From Isotricha intestinalis (taxonomy: Eukaryota; Ciliophora; Litostomatea; Vestibuliferida; Isotrichidae): a DNA stretch of 64,000 bases. This document shows, one piece after another, positions 48,522-57,833 of the stretch. The stretch is from assembly GCA_023807065.1 (NCBI GenBank), contig JAJJLU010003482.1, positions 1 through 64,000 of the forward strand, in the 5' to 3' direction. The notes under the pieces are model-generated. The model did not search any database and had not been told where the DNA came from. It saw only the letters and a list, made by a program, of their open reading frames with translations. The position numbers were made by a program, and so were the translations under genes. The stretch's first letter is position 1. Every line of letters begins with the position of its first letter.

Positions 48522-49571
48522 TTAATTATTACTAAAGTTATTATTTTGTGGATTTAAATTACTTTTTTCATATTGCAATAACTGCTCTAAAAACCCGAAA
48601 TTAGGCATAACTTGTTTTCTTTTTTTTTTAATAAACTCTAAAGCATTCATAACTTTATAACCTAAAACTTTAACAAAATAAGCAATGACACAAGAAGTAC
48701 TTCTTGAAATACCCATTTGGCAATGAACTAAAATATTACATCCTTTTTTATGAGCTTCTTCAATAAATGAAACTGCTTTATTTAAATGTGGTAAAATTCT
48801 AAAATTAGGTAAATCATTTAATTTAATATGACAATATTTTATATCTTTTGGAAAATGATTATAACATTCAACTGCACAATTTAATATATATTTAATATTT
48901 AATGTTTTTAATTCTTCTTTATCACAAGCATTTCTATAACTTCCTAAATATAACCATGGTAAAATTTGACTTGGATGAATTGAATAATGAAAATTATATC
49001 TATAAATTTCTATCTCTTTATTACATAATGGACATATTTTCTTATTATTTGCTTTATATGATGTTTTTCCAAAAGATTTTCCCTTTAGAGAATTTATTTG
49101 TTTTTTTGGTGTAAATGATGAAAAAGATGATAATTGTGTTGAATATGAATTTTGATAATTTAATATTTTTGGACTTGTTTTTACTAAATGATAAAATTGA
49201 TTATAATTTGTTTTTTCTTGTATAATATGATTTTTTCTTTCACTTTTTTTAGTTGAATAATTCCTAAAATCACTTTTATTATTATTAGAATTATATGATA
49301 AAGGAGAATAATATTTTGATTTTGATGATGAAATTGTATTTCTAAAAAAATTCGAATTTGAAAATTGATTTTCAGTTCCAAAAAAATTAAAATTTGAATT
49401 TTTATTATATTGATAATGTGATGTTAATGGACTTCTATTATTTAATGATAATTCTAAATAATTTAGCTTTGAAGAATTATTATTTTGATAATTTTTTTGA
49501 GTTGGATTAAATTGATTATATTGAATTCTTGGTAAATAAGAAGTTCGTCCTAATCCAAAATCCCTATGCAT
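48522..49571 (-). CDS. Dual-specificity protein phosphatase with zinc-finger-like motif
   Basis: A 349-residue protein. Residues ~1-170 are Ser/Asn/Tyr-rich and disordered. A CPLC...H...H motif (~177-195) resembles a single C2H2-type finger. The DUSP catalytic domain (~200-340) begins ILPWLYLGSYRNAC. It has the active-site loop HCQMGISRS (Cys ~282, Arg ~288), with the general acid probably the Asp of LNDLPN, and ends with the usual RKQVMPNFGFLEQL helix. It should dephosphorylate Tyr and Ser/Thr, with MAP kinases as the classic substrates. The finger directly before a DUSP domain is unusual and may add targeting. Confidence 0.88.
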   Translation of the reverse strand: MHRDFGLGRTSYLPRIQYNQFNPTQKNYQNNNSSKLNYLELSLNNRSPLTSHYQYNKNSNFNFFGTENQFSNSNFFRNTISSSKSKYYSPLSYNSNNNKSDFRNYSTKKSERKNHIIQEKTNYNQFYHLVKTSPKILNYQNSYSTQLSSFSSFTPKKQINSLKGKSFGKTSYKANNKKICPLCNKEIEIYRYNFHYSIHPSQILPWLYLGSYRNACDKEELKTLNIKYILNCAVECYNHFPKDIKYCHIKLNDLPNFRILPHLNKAVSFIEEAHKKGCNILVHCQMGISRSTSCVIAYFVKVLGYKVMNALEFIKKKRKQVMPNFGFLEQLLQYEKSNLNPQNNNFSNN

Positions 49572-49751
49572 TATTTATTAAAATCATAATAATTATTAAA
49601 TAAAATATTTGTTTAATTTATATATATATTTTTAATAAATTGAATATTTTGTTTAATAAATAAAAAAAAAATAATTTAAAAGGAAATATATCTTTTTTTA
49701 TTTTTTAAATACATATGATTTTTTTATTCCCATTTTATATTTCCTTACTTT

Positions 49752-51083
49752 TTAATTTTCATTTTTCTTTTCTTCATTTTTTTTTCCTTCAACTTTCTCA
49801 TTTTTTGTTTCATTATCATTTTTCTCATTATTACCATTATTGTTTTCTTTATTTTCATTATTATTATTATTTTCATTATTATTATTATTATTATAATGAG
49901 TATTTTTCTTATCTTCATCATTATTTTCATTATTATCATCATTATTTTCGTTGTTTTTTTTATTCTCATTAATTACAATTTTATTATCAACACTTTCTTT
50001 TTCTTTATATTCTAAATTAAAATCTTCTTTATTCTTCTTTTCTTCATTATCATCAATAATATTAATATTCTTTTCCATATATTTCTCATTTCCAATTTTT
50101 TTTAAATTAATTTTTTTTTTTCCTTTGGTTAATTGTCCCCTTCCTGCAAAAATACCTTTAGAAGTAGCATACATAGAGCTAAAACCATCAGTAGAATTTA
50201 AAGAAGCATTAAAGCTATTAAAAGTTTGATCTTTTAAAGTTTTATTTTTAATTTTTCTCTTTAAATTCCTATCAGCATATTTACTTCTATAAATACCAAA
50301 TTCACTAAAAGTTGTATAAGCACCAGGACCAGGAGTTCCATTATCATTATCAAAAATACTTTTATATTTCTTGGCAATAGTTTTAGAAGTAGGACTTCTA
50401 TAAATACTGTTATATATATTTGCATTTCCATTAATTAAATAACCTAAATTATATTGATTAGGAGCAGGAGTATTACTATGATTATAATTAAATCTTTTTT
50501 CCTTTCCAATAGAATAAAGAGAAGAATTATGAAAATTACTTAAAGAATAAAATCCTTTTTTATTTAAAACTAAATTATTATTATATCTTGCAGGTCCTGG
50601 TGAAATAGTATTACCACTTAATTCTTTATTTTGAAATTTTTTTCCCATTGTATATTTAGGAGAAAAACTACCAAAAGGTTTTAAATAATTATATTTTCCA
50701 GGTCCCGGAGATAAAATCTTTATTTCTGAAGTTTTTCCATTTATTACTCTTTTCAACATATGTTCTTTAGATAAACCAAAAGAATAATGAGGATAATTTT
50801 TAAAATCAATATATGGATGATCTACTCTATCAAATTCCCTTTTTATATTATAGAAATCTGCATTCGATGATTGAAATTTTGTAAAATCACTTTTATTTCC
50901 ATATCCTATAAATGCTTTTCTATTAGAAAATTTTGAAGGGATATTATATAAAAATGTGGCACTACTTGATTTATTTAATACTTTAAATCGAGGACTTTTT
51001 GGAAAAGAATACATTTGCTTTGATAATGAATGATTTAATAAATGATTTGATATTCCTTTACCTGATAAAACGGTTATTGACAT
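49752..51083 (-). CDS. SHIPPO/STPGR-repeat protein with acidic Asn/Glu tail
   Basis: A 443-residue protein with repeated Pro-Gly-Pro motifs: SPGPGKYNYLKPFGSF (~112-127), SPGPARYNN (~149-157), TPAPNQYNLG (~195-204) and GTPGPGAYTTF (~240-250). Each is separated by an aromatic-Gly strand such as PHYSFGLSKE and PKYTMGKKF. This is the ODF3/SHIPPO family found along ciliary doublet microtubules. The last ~100 residues are Asn/Glu/Lys-rich low complexity. It is head to head with the DnaJ gene (149 bp between starts). Together with the gene at 35536 it supports a ciliated organism. The stop is TAA. Confidence 0.85.
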   Translation of the reverse strand: MSITVLSGKGISNHLLNHSLSKQMYSFPKSPRFKVLNKSSSATFLYNIPSKFSNRKAFIGYGNKSDFTKFQSSNADFYNIKREFDRVDHPYIDFKNYPHYSFGLSKEHMLKRVINGKTSEIKILSPGPGKYNYLKPFGSFSPKYTMGKKFQNKELSGNTISPGPARYNNNLVLNKKGFYSLSNFHNSSLYSIGKEKRFNYNHSNTPAPNQYNLGYLINGNANIYNSIYRSPTSKTIAKKYKSIFDNDNGTPGPGAYTTFSEFGIYRSKYADRNLKRKIKNKTLKDQTFNSFNASLNSTDGFSSMYATSKGIFAGRGQLTKGKKKINLKKIGNEKYMEKNINIIDDNEEKKNKEDFNLEYKEKESVDNKIVINENKKNNENNDDNNENNDEDKKNTHYNNNNNNENNNNNENKENNNGNNEKNDNETKNEKVEGKKNEEKKNEN

Positions 51084-51232
51084 TTATGAAATTTTTTTAT
51101 TTTTCAAATAGTGTGATATTAGATTTTATGAATGAAAATTTATTATATTATGATTTAATTATTTTTTGATTTTATGAATATTTATTTATTTATTTTTTTT
51201 GTCAAAAAATTTAAATATAAAAAAAAATAAAC

Positions 51233-52141
51233 ATGACAAATCAAGATGAAGAAAAAGACTTATATAAAATATTAGGAGTGCCCAAAAAAGCATCTCAAGA
51301 AGAAATAAAATCATCTTTTCGTAAATTAGCAAGAAAATATCATCCAGATAAGAATCCAAATGATGAAACAGCAGCAGAAAAATTTAAAAATATATCAAGA
51401 GCATATTCAATATTATCAGATGAATCAAAAAGAAAAAGATATGATAAATATGGAATAGTTGATGAAGATAATTTTAACTTTGAAGATTTTATGAATAATT
51501 TTACTTTTAATTTTAATGACTTCTTTGATATTGATATTGAAGATATTCCAGAAATGAATTTTCCATGTCATCATTTAAAATATTTTATTATTAGAAAAGG
51601 AAAAGAAATAAAAAGTCATATGCATGAAGAAAAAGATAAAGAAATACAATATCAAAATAATTTACCTTATTTATTGTTTGGAAAAGGAAAAGGATATAAA
51701 AATGTTTATAAAATTATTAATGATGAAGAAGAAGAAGAAGAAAAAAAGAATTTTGAAAATGAAGAAAGTGAAGAAGAAGAAATTGAAGAAGTTGATGTTG
51801 ATTTTCAAAATTTTATGGATTTTATAGATGAAAATACAAAAGGAAAAGGAAAGAAAAAAACATGTAAATTTTGTAAAAATAAATTTAATGAAGAAGAGAT
51901 TGAAGAACATTTTATTGAAAAACATGAAAATGAATATAATAAATCTAAATATGCTAAAGAAACTAAATGGAAAGATGCTGTTGATGCTTTTGAAAATTGT
52001 AAAAATGATGATTTCGAAGATTTTGAAAATTTTTTCGGAGGGAAAAAAGGAAAAAAAGGAAAAATGGGATTAGAAGATTTATTAGGTGAAATTATGGGAA
52101 TGGATATTGGAGATAAAAAAAAAAAAAAAAAGAAAAAATAA
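51233..52141 (+). CDS. DnaJ-domain (Hsp40 class C) protein with C2H2-like finger
   Basis: A 302-residue co-chaperone. The J domain (~9-72) has [12 protein letters not shown], the HPD motif (KYHPDKNP, ~34-41) needed to stimulate Hsp70 ATPase, and YDKYG at its end. An Asp/Phe-rich region (~78-100), then an acidic Glu-rich linker (~165-190), lead to a CKFCKNKF...HFIEKH zinc-finger-like motif (~208-228). The tail is a long Lys run. There is no Gly/Phe region and no CxxCxGxG repeats, so it is class C. The finger plus basic tail suggests nuclear or ribosomal contact (as in Jjj1/DNAJC21), but identity with that family is uncertain. Confidence 0.85.
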   Translation: MTNQDEEKDLYKILGVPKKASQEEIKSSFRKLARKYHPDKNPNDETAAEKFKNISRAYSILSDESKRKRYDKYGIVDEDNFNFEDFMNNFTFNFNDFFDIDIEDIPEMNFPCHHLKYFIIRKGKEIKSHMHEEKDKEIQYQNNLPYLLFGKGKGYKNVYKIINDEEEEEEKKNFENEESEEEEIEEVDVDFQNFMDFIDENTKGKGKKKTCKFCKNKFNEEEIEEHFIEKHENEYNKSKYAKETKWKDAVDAFENCKNDDFEDFENFFGGKKGKKGKMGLEDLLGEIMGMDIGDKKKKKKKK

Positions 52142-52537
52142 AATTTATTTTGAACTTTTTTATTAATATTAAAATTATTTATATATTCAATTTTTGATTT
52201 GTGTTATTTTAATTTTTTAACATTTAAATTTTAATTATATTATATTTTATTTATTTCTTTCTTCATTCAAAGAAATAGATATATTACTTTATGAAAAATA
52301 ATTAATTTCTCCAATAATTTTTAATTACGTTAATAATAATAACTAAATTAAAAAATAAAAATCTGAAAAAAAGAAAATAAACATTAAATGAAAACATCAC
52401 CAAAAAAAAATCCTAAAAAAAATAGCAAAAATCAAATTTTAAACTTTAAAAAAAATTAAAAGAATCCGGAATCCAATATTATTTAAAAATTTTAAAAACC
52501 TTTAAAAAAATTAAAAATAAAAAATAGAAAAAAAAAA
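52142..52537. promoter_or_regulatory. Intergenic with A-rich, G-poor leader upstream of the P4-ATPase
   Basis: The first ~200 bp is ordinary A/T-rich sequence. From ~52360 to 52537 the plus strand becomes A-rich with C and little G, like the block before the Ca2+-ATPase at 6803. No defined element is seen. Confidence 0.4.
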
Positions 52538-55500
52538 ATGTCAAAAACCCAAACAGGAGGTGAAGCTACAAACTATATATCAAAATCTTCAACATCAAAA
52601 TCTTCGTCGAACCTATATCAATTCCACATAAACGATGTATTATTGAACGAACAAGAATACAACTTCAAAGACAACAAAGTAGATACAACAAAATATAATT
52701 TTATAACATTTCTTCCAAAAGCTTTAATGTATCAATTTATGCGTCCAGCAAACATATATTTTTTATTTTGTGCAATAATTCAATGCATTCCAGCAATATC
52801 ACCATTAGGACCAGAAACAGCATTAATACCAGTAATATTTGTATTAAGTGTTTCTCTCATTAGAGAAGCTATTGAAGATTATGCAAGAGCTAAATTAGAT
52901 AAAGAACAAAATTCTGAACCTGCACAAGTTTATAGAAATGGAACGTGGATAGATTGTAAAAGTGGTGATTTAAAAATGGGAGAAATTGTTGAAGTTAAAA
53001 TTGATAATGCTTTCCCTGCTGATTTAATTTTAATCGATTCTGAAATTCAAGATGGTATTTGCTTTATTGAAACTGGAACTCTTGATGGAGAAAAAACTTT
53101 AAAAATGAAATCTTCTCCTTCACAAACTGCTAATAAATTTAATAAGAATAAAGTTAAATGTAATCAAATTAATATTAATGGGGACGTTATTTGTGATCAT
53201 CCTAATCCTGAATTATATCAATTAAATGGGAAAATGCATGTAATATTTGAAGTCAGTGATAATACTGTTGAAAAACAAGATTGTAATATTCCTTTAGATC
53301 CTAAACAATTATTATTAAAAGGTGCTAAATTAAGAAATACTCAATGGATTATTGGAATTGTTTGTTATACTGGACATAATTGTAAAATTATGAAAAATTC
53401 TAAAGAACCAAGAGTTAAATATTCTAGTGTTGAAAGTTTAATGAATAAAAGCTTATTGTTTATTTTTATTTTCCAAACTATTCTATGTATTATTTCTGCT
53501 ATTTTAAGAGGAGTTTATTATAAGAAAAATTTAGAAGATTTTGATAAAATTTATAAAATTACTAAATATAAATATGGCATTGAAGGGTTTATTTCTTATT
53601 TTACTTATTTACTTTTATTAAATACTATGATTCCTATTTCTCTTATTATTACTTTGGAAGTTGTTAAATTAATACAAGGTGGATTTATGAGTTGTGATGT
53701 TGAAGGATATTCAAAATTAAGGAAAAGATGGGTAACACCAAATTCAGTTTCTTTAAATGAAGAATTAGGTTTAGTAAATTATATATTTAGTGATAAAACA
53801 GGAACTTTAACTTGTAATAAAATGCAATTTAGATTCTGCGTTATAGGAGATGTTTGTTATGAATTTTTAAGAGGATTAGAAGATGAATCTTCACCAAATA
53901 ATGTTAAATTTAGGGAAGAAGAAAATATTATTACTTTCCAGCGTTTAGAAATGTATGATTCAATTAAAAACCAAAATCAAAAGATATGTAAAACAAATTA
54001 TCCAGGTTATAAAGCATATAGTACCCAAGATAATAATTATTCAATATCACTTGAAAATAGTTCTCAAATATTATATGAATTTTGGCAAGCTTTAGCATTG
54101 TGTCATGATTGTTCAATACAGAAAAATGATGATGGAAGTGAAGATTATATAGCAATGAGTCCAGATAGTATAGAATTAGTAAAAAGTGCTCGAGAACAAG
54201 GATTTGCTTTGACTGAAAGTGGTCAATCATCAATAAAAAGAATTAAATTAGGAGATGGAAAAGAAGAAAAAGATTTAGAAAGATTACAATTAATAGAATT
54301 TAATTCAGATAGAAAAAGAGAAACAGTTATAATAAGAGATGGTGATTTTATTAAATTATATTGTAAAGGAGCAGATTCAGTTATTGAAACATTATTAAGT
54401 AAAAACACTCGTCCTGAAATTTTAGCTCAATGTAAAAATTATGTAAATAAATTTTCTGCACAAGGTTTTCGAACATTATTTGTAGCAATGAAAGTTTTAA
54501 CTGAAGATGAATATCAAAGATTTGCAGATGAATTATCAAAAGCAAATTTAGAATTAGAAGATAAAGATAAGAAAGTAGCAGCAGTATATAAAACAGTAGA
54601 AAATGAATTATTTTTATTAGGAACAACAATAGTAGAAGATAAACTACAAGATAAAGTACCTGAAACAATAAGAGATTTAAGAATGGCTGGAGTGAAAATA
54701 TGGATGTTAACAGGAGATAAAATGAATACAGCATATAATATAGGTTTATCATGTAATTTAATATCAAAAGAAATGAAAACATTTGAAATATGTGGTATTG
54801 AAGTGAAAAAAGATGAAAATTTAGAAATAATAAACCAAAAAGAAATGGATGATATAATTCATAATTTTGTGAAAGAATATAATGGATATAAGGGTCAATT
54901 TGATTCATTACAGAAGCCTCAATTTGGGATATTAGTGGATGAAAAAGCATTATTGACAATAAATAATGGAGATGATATACAAAGAATGTTTTTAGAAATA
55001 GCAAAAGATGCAGTAGCAGTAATATGTTGTAGGGTATCTCCCCTTCAAAAAAGTCAAGTAGTGAAAATGATGAAAAATTATGAACCTAAAGCAGTCACTT
55101 TAGCTATTGGAGATGGAGGAAATGATGTTTCAATGATAATGGAAGCTCATATTGGTGTTGGTATTTATGGAGAGGAAGGAATGAGAGCTGTTCAAAGTTC
55201 TGATTATGCTATTGGAGAATTTAAATTTTTACATAGAATTATGCTTTTTCATGGTAGAACTAATTATATTAGAAATTGTGAATGTGTGATGTATTTTTTC
55301 TATAAAAATTTCGTTTTTACTTTAGTTCAATTCTGTTATGGTTTTTATAATAATTTTAGTGGGCAAACTATTATGGATGATTGGTTTATAACTTTATTCA
55401 ATTTATTATTTACTTCTCTTCCTTTAGGTGTTAGAGCTGTAATGGATTTTGATGTAAAACCTACTGATGGGGAAATTGTTAGGAAAATGTTACCTTTTTT

Positions 55501-56494
55501 ATTTAGTGAAACTAGAGATAATCCTATATTTACAACTTTTAATTTTGGATTAACTTTACTTAAAGGATTAATTCATTGTTTAATTAATTGTTATCTTGTT
55601 ATTTATTGCTTATATAATTTATCTGCTAATGATGAAGGCAATATTGCTGGTTTATGGTTTAATAGTGTTAATTTATTTACTAATATTTTATTGATTGTTT
55701 CTATTGATTTAATTATTTTTACTAGATATGAAACTATTTTTCATTGTCTTATTCTATTAGTTATTACTTTTATTGCTTATATTGTATTTTTAATTATTGT
55801 TCATAATTGGAATTTCTTTAATTCTTATGCTACTATGGTTGTTGCTTTTTCTTCTGGAAGTTTATGGATAAATGTTATATTAATTTGTGTTACTTGCTTT
55901 ATTATTGATCAATCTATTAATATTTTTAATTTTATATTTTTACCTTCAATAGCTACTGAGTTACAAAAAATTGTTAATGAAAGAGGTTCATGTGATAATG
56001 AAATTGAACTTCCATATATTATTAAAGAAAAATTAAAAATATATAATCAATATGTGGAGCCATCAGATAAAACAATTGACAAAGATAATAAAATAATAAA
56101 TAGTTCTAAAGAAATTAATAATGATGAATTGAGAAAATCAAATAAAAATACTAATGATAATCCAAATATAAATACTGAAAATTCAAATATAAATACTGAA
56201 AATCCAAATATAAATACTGAAAATCCAAATATAAATACTGAAAATCCAAATATAAATGCTGAAAATCCAAATATAAATACTGAAAATCCAAATATAAATA
56301 CTGAAAATCCAAATGTAAATACTGATCAGCCAATGAAAACTCCTGAAATAAATCATTTAGAAAGAGAAAAAAAAGATAAAGATGAAAAACCTATTGATGA
56401 TGATAATTATAGTTATGCTGATTATAATTCAAGTGATAATGAAAGAAAAAATAATGAAGAAGATCTTCCTAAAAAATCCCAGATTTGGGATTAA
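52538..56494 (+). CDS. P4-type ATPase, phospholipid flippase
   Basis: A 1318-residue membrane pump that moves aminophospholipids to the cytosolic leaflet. N-terminal FLPKALMYQFMRPANIYFL (~59-77) matches the P4 entry. The actuator loop reads ETGTLDGEKTLK (~178-189), where P4 enzymes usually have DGET, so the Glu is kept but Thr is Lys. The phosphorylation site is FSDKTGTLTCNKMQF (~416-430) and the hinge GDGGNDVSMI (~861-870). Ten membrane segments are expected, the last six after ~900, with IFTRYETIFHCLI near the end. The tail carries eight PNINTEN-type repeats (~1209-1264), then an acidic end. It needs a CDC50 partner in the known family; none is in the window. Confidence 0.95.
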   Translation: MSKTQTGGEATNYISKSSTSKSSSNLYQFHINDVLLNEQEYNFKDNKVDTTKYNFITFLPKALMYQFMRPANIYFLFCAIIQCIPAISPLGPETALIPVIFVLSVSLIREAIEDYARAKLDKEQNSEPAQVYRNGTWIDCKSGDLKMGEIVEVKIDNAFPADLILIDSEIQDGICFIETGTLDGEKTLKMKSSPSQTANKFNKNKVKCNQININGDVICDHPNPELYQLNGKMHVIFEVSDNTVEKQDCNIPLDPKQLLLKGAKLRNTQWIIGIVCYTGHNCKIMKNSKEPRVKYSSVESLMNKSLLFIFIFQTILCIISAILRGVYYKKNLEDFDKIYKITKYKYGIEGFISYFTYLLLLNTMIPISLIITLEVVKLIQGGFMSCDVEGYSKLRKRWVTPNSVSLNEELGLVNYIFSDKTGTLTCNKMQFRFCVIGDVCYEFLRGLEDESSPNNVKFREEENIITFQRLEMYDSIKNQNQKICKTNYPGYKAYSTQDNNYSISLENSSQILYEFWQALALCHDCSIQKNDDGSEDYIAMSPDSIELVKSAREQGFALTESGQSSIKRIKLGDGKEEKDLERLQLIEFNSDRKRETVIIRDGDFIKLYCKGADSVIETLLSKNTRPEILAQCKNYVNKFSAQGFRTLFVAMKVLTEDEYQRFADELSKANLELEDKDKKVAAVYKTVENELFLLGTTIVEDKLQDKVPETIRDLRMAGVKIWMLTGDKMNTAYNIGLSCNLISKEMKTFEICGIEVKKDENLEIINQKEMDDIIHNFVKEYNGYKGQFDSLQKPQFGILVDEKALLTINNGDDIQRMFLEIAKDAVAVICCRVSPLQKSQVVKMMKNYEPKAVTLAIGDGGNDVSMIMEAHIGVGIYGEEGMRAVQSSDYAIGEFKFLHRIMLFHGRTNYIRNCECVMYFFYKNFVFTLVQFCYGFYNNFSGQTIMDDWFITLFNLLFTSLPLGVRAVMDFDVKPTDGEIVRKMLPFLFSETRDNPIFTTFNFGLTLLKGLIHCLINCYLVIYCLYNLSANDEGNIAGLWFNSVNLFTNILLIVSIDLIIFTRYETIFHCLILLVITFIAYIVFLIIVHNWNFFNSYATMVVAFSSGSLWINVILICVTCFIIDQSINIFNFIFLPSIATELQKIVNERGSCDNEIELPYIIKEKLKIYNQYVEPSDKTIDKDNKIINSSKEINNDELRKSNKNTNDNPNINTENSNINTENPNINTENPNINTENPNINAENPNINTENPNINTENPNVNTDQPMKTPEINHLEREKKDKDEKPIDDDNYSYADYNSSDNERKNNEEDLPKKSQIWD
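56162..56329 (+). repeat. Eight in-frame 21-bp repeats in the P4-ATPase tail
   Basis: Eight consecutive 21-base units encode PNINTEN with minor changes (S for P, A for T, V for I). The near-identity at DNA level indicates recent tandem expansion. Copy number probably varies between alleles. Confidence 0.9.
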
Positions 56495-56602
56495 ATAATC
56501 TTATTATTGATTTTTATTTTTTTTACTTAGTTTTTAAGTTTTTATTTAATATAAAAAAATATTCGAATTCTTTTTTTGGAAAAATCAGATTATTTTTATA
56601 AT

Positions 56603-57262
56603 TTATGAACGTGATAAAAATCCAATTATGAAATAAATTACAAATATAAAAGAAGCTAAAATATAAAAATAAAATATTTTTAAATTATCTTTACCAATAC
56701 ATAAATTTAATGTATTACAATGATGATCATATCCTTCGATACAAACATTACATTCGTTGCAATGTTGGGTAGAAAATTCTGTATTAATCCAAAATTTACA
56801 ATCTTTACATTGTCTAAAATTTTTATTAGAAACATCTTCATATATTAATTTTTCATATTCTAATTTTGGTAATCCGGGATTTAATATCCCTGAGAAAGTA
56901 TATAATATTATTTGGATCAATCCTATTATAAATCCTAACATAATGTAAAATTTATAAACTTTTCCATATAGATAATATATGGAACCAAATATAAAAAAGA
57001 AATTAAAGATAAAACAAAAAGGAAATAATTCTCCCATTACATATATTGGATCTCCATCTTTAATATATAATATTATTAATCTTCCATATTTTTTTTTTTG
57101 CTTTTTTGGGATTGAGTTTGGATTCATTTCAATATCATAAATTGAATTTTTATTATTTTTTAGATTATTTTTTTTAATGAATTTCAAAGACTCATCAATA
57201 CTTTGTAATGATGATAATTTAATTTCTTTATTTATATTATTTTCTTGCTCAATATTTTCCAT
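56603..57262 (-). CDS. DHHC palmitoyltransferase, second short form
   Basis: A 219-residue enzyme for protein S-palmitoylation. Membrane segments lie at ~77-98 and ~103-124. The Cys-rich domain (~145-192) has CKDC, HCNECNVC and the catalytic DHHC (~178-181). The usual PW after it is replaced by NT (DHHCNTLNLCIGKDN). A third segment runs ~197-215 and the protein ends FLSRS. Like the enzyme at 38865, it lacks the fourth segment and the TTxE motif, though the two differ in sequence. The soluble N-terminus is acidic and Asn-rich. It is convergent with the P4-ATPase gene. Confidence 0.85.
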   Translation of the reverse strand: MENIEQENNINKEIKLSSLQSIDESLKFIKKNNLKNNKNSIYDIEMNPNSIPKKQKKKYGRLIILYIKDGDPIYVMGELFPFCFIFNFFFIFGSIYYLYGKVYKFYIMLGFIIGLIQIILYTFSGILNPGLPKLEYEKLIYEDVSNKNFRQCKDCKFWINTEFSTQHCNECNVCIEGYDHHCNTLNLCIGKDNLKIFYFYILASFIFVIYFIIGFLSRS

Positions 57263-57833
57263 AAATTTATTAAATCAAATAAAAAAAAAAAATTAATTAA
57301 ATAATTATAAATTTATTATTCTCAAGTTCATAAAAATATATTTTATATATTTTAATCTTTTATATTCAATTTTCAACGGTTAATAAGTTTAATTAACATT
57401 CATCAGATTTTAAAGATAAAAAATATTTGTTAAAAAAAATTTATAAAAAAAAATAACAAAAAAAAGTTCAAACTGGAATATTAAAAAAAATATATAAAAA
57501 TTGAATAAATATATTGCAATAAAAAACAAAATAAACAAAATTGTTTAATCCAAAAAAAAATATAAGAATTATTAAACCCGTTTTTCAAACTCAAATTCCT
57601 TAGAAATTATATTTTCTTATTTCAATTAATGTTTTTTAAATCTTTTGCTTTTAAATAAGTGAATACTTGGTTTTAGAATATAAAAGAACTTTTCTATAGG
57701 TTATGATAGTTTCTAATATTTATATAATGAAAAAAATACATAAAAATAATATTTCTTTTCGTTATTTTTAAAAAAGTATATATAAAAAATAAATAAATAA
57801 AGTAATAAACTGTAATAATAGAAATTGAAATAA
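57263..57833. other. Intergenic between two minus-strand genes
   Basis: A/T-rich, with A runs at 57420-57560. No frame or repeat is supported. Confidence 0.45.

Noticed and set aside
49715..49972. Plus-strand Tyr/His/Phe-rich frame
   Set aside because: Antisense of the Asn/Glu-rich tail of the SHIPPO protein.
54381..55004. Minus-strand 207-codon frame inside the P4-ATPase gene
   Set aside because: It is antisense to a clearly conserved coding region; its Leu/Ile/Tyr-rich sequence is the mirror of biased codons.
56151..56333. Minus-strand repeat peptide (YLDFQ units)
   Set aside because: Antisense of the PNINTEN repeat in the P4-ATPase tail.
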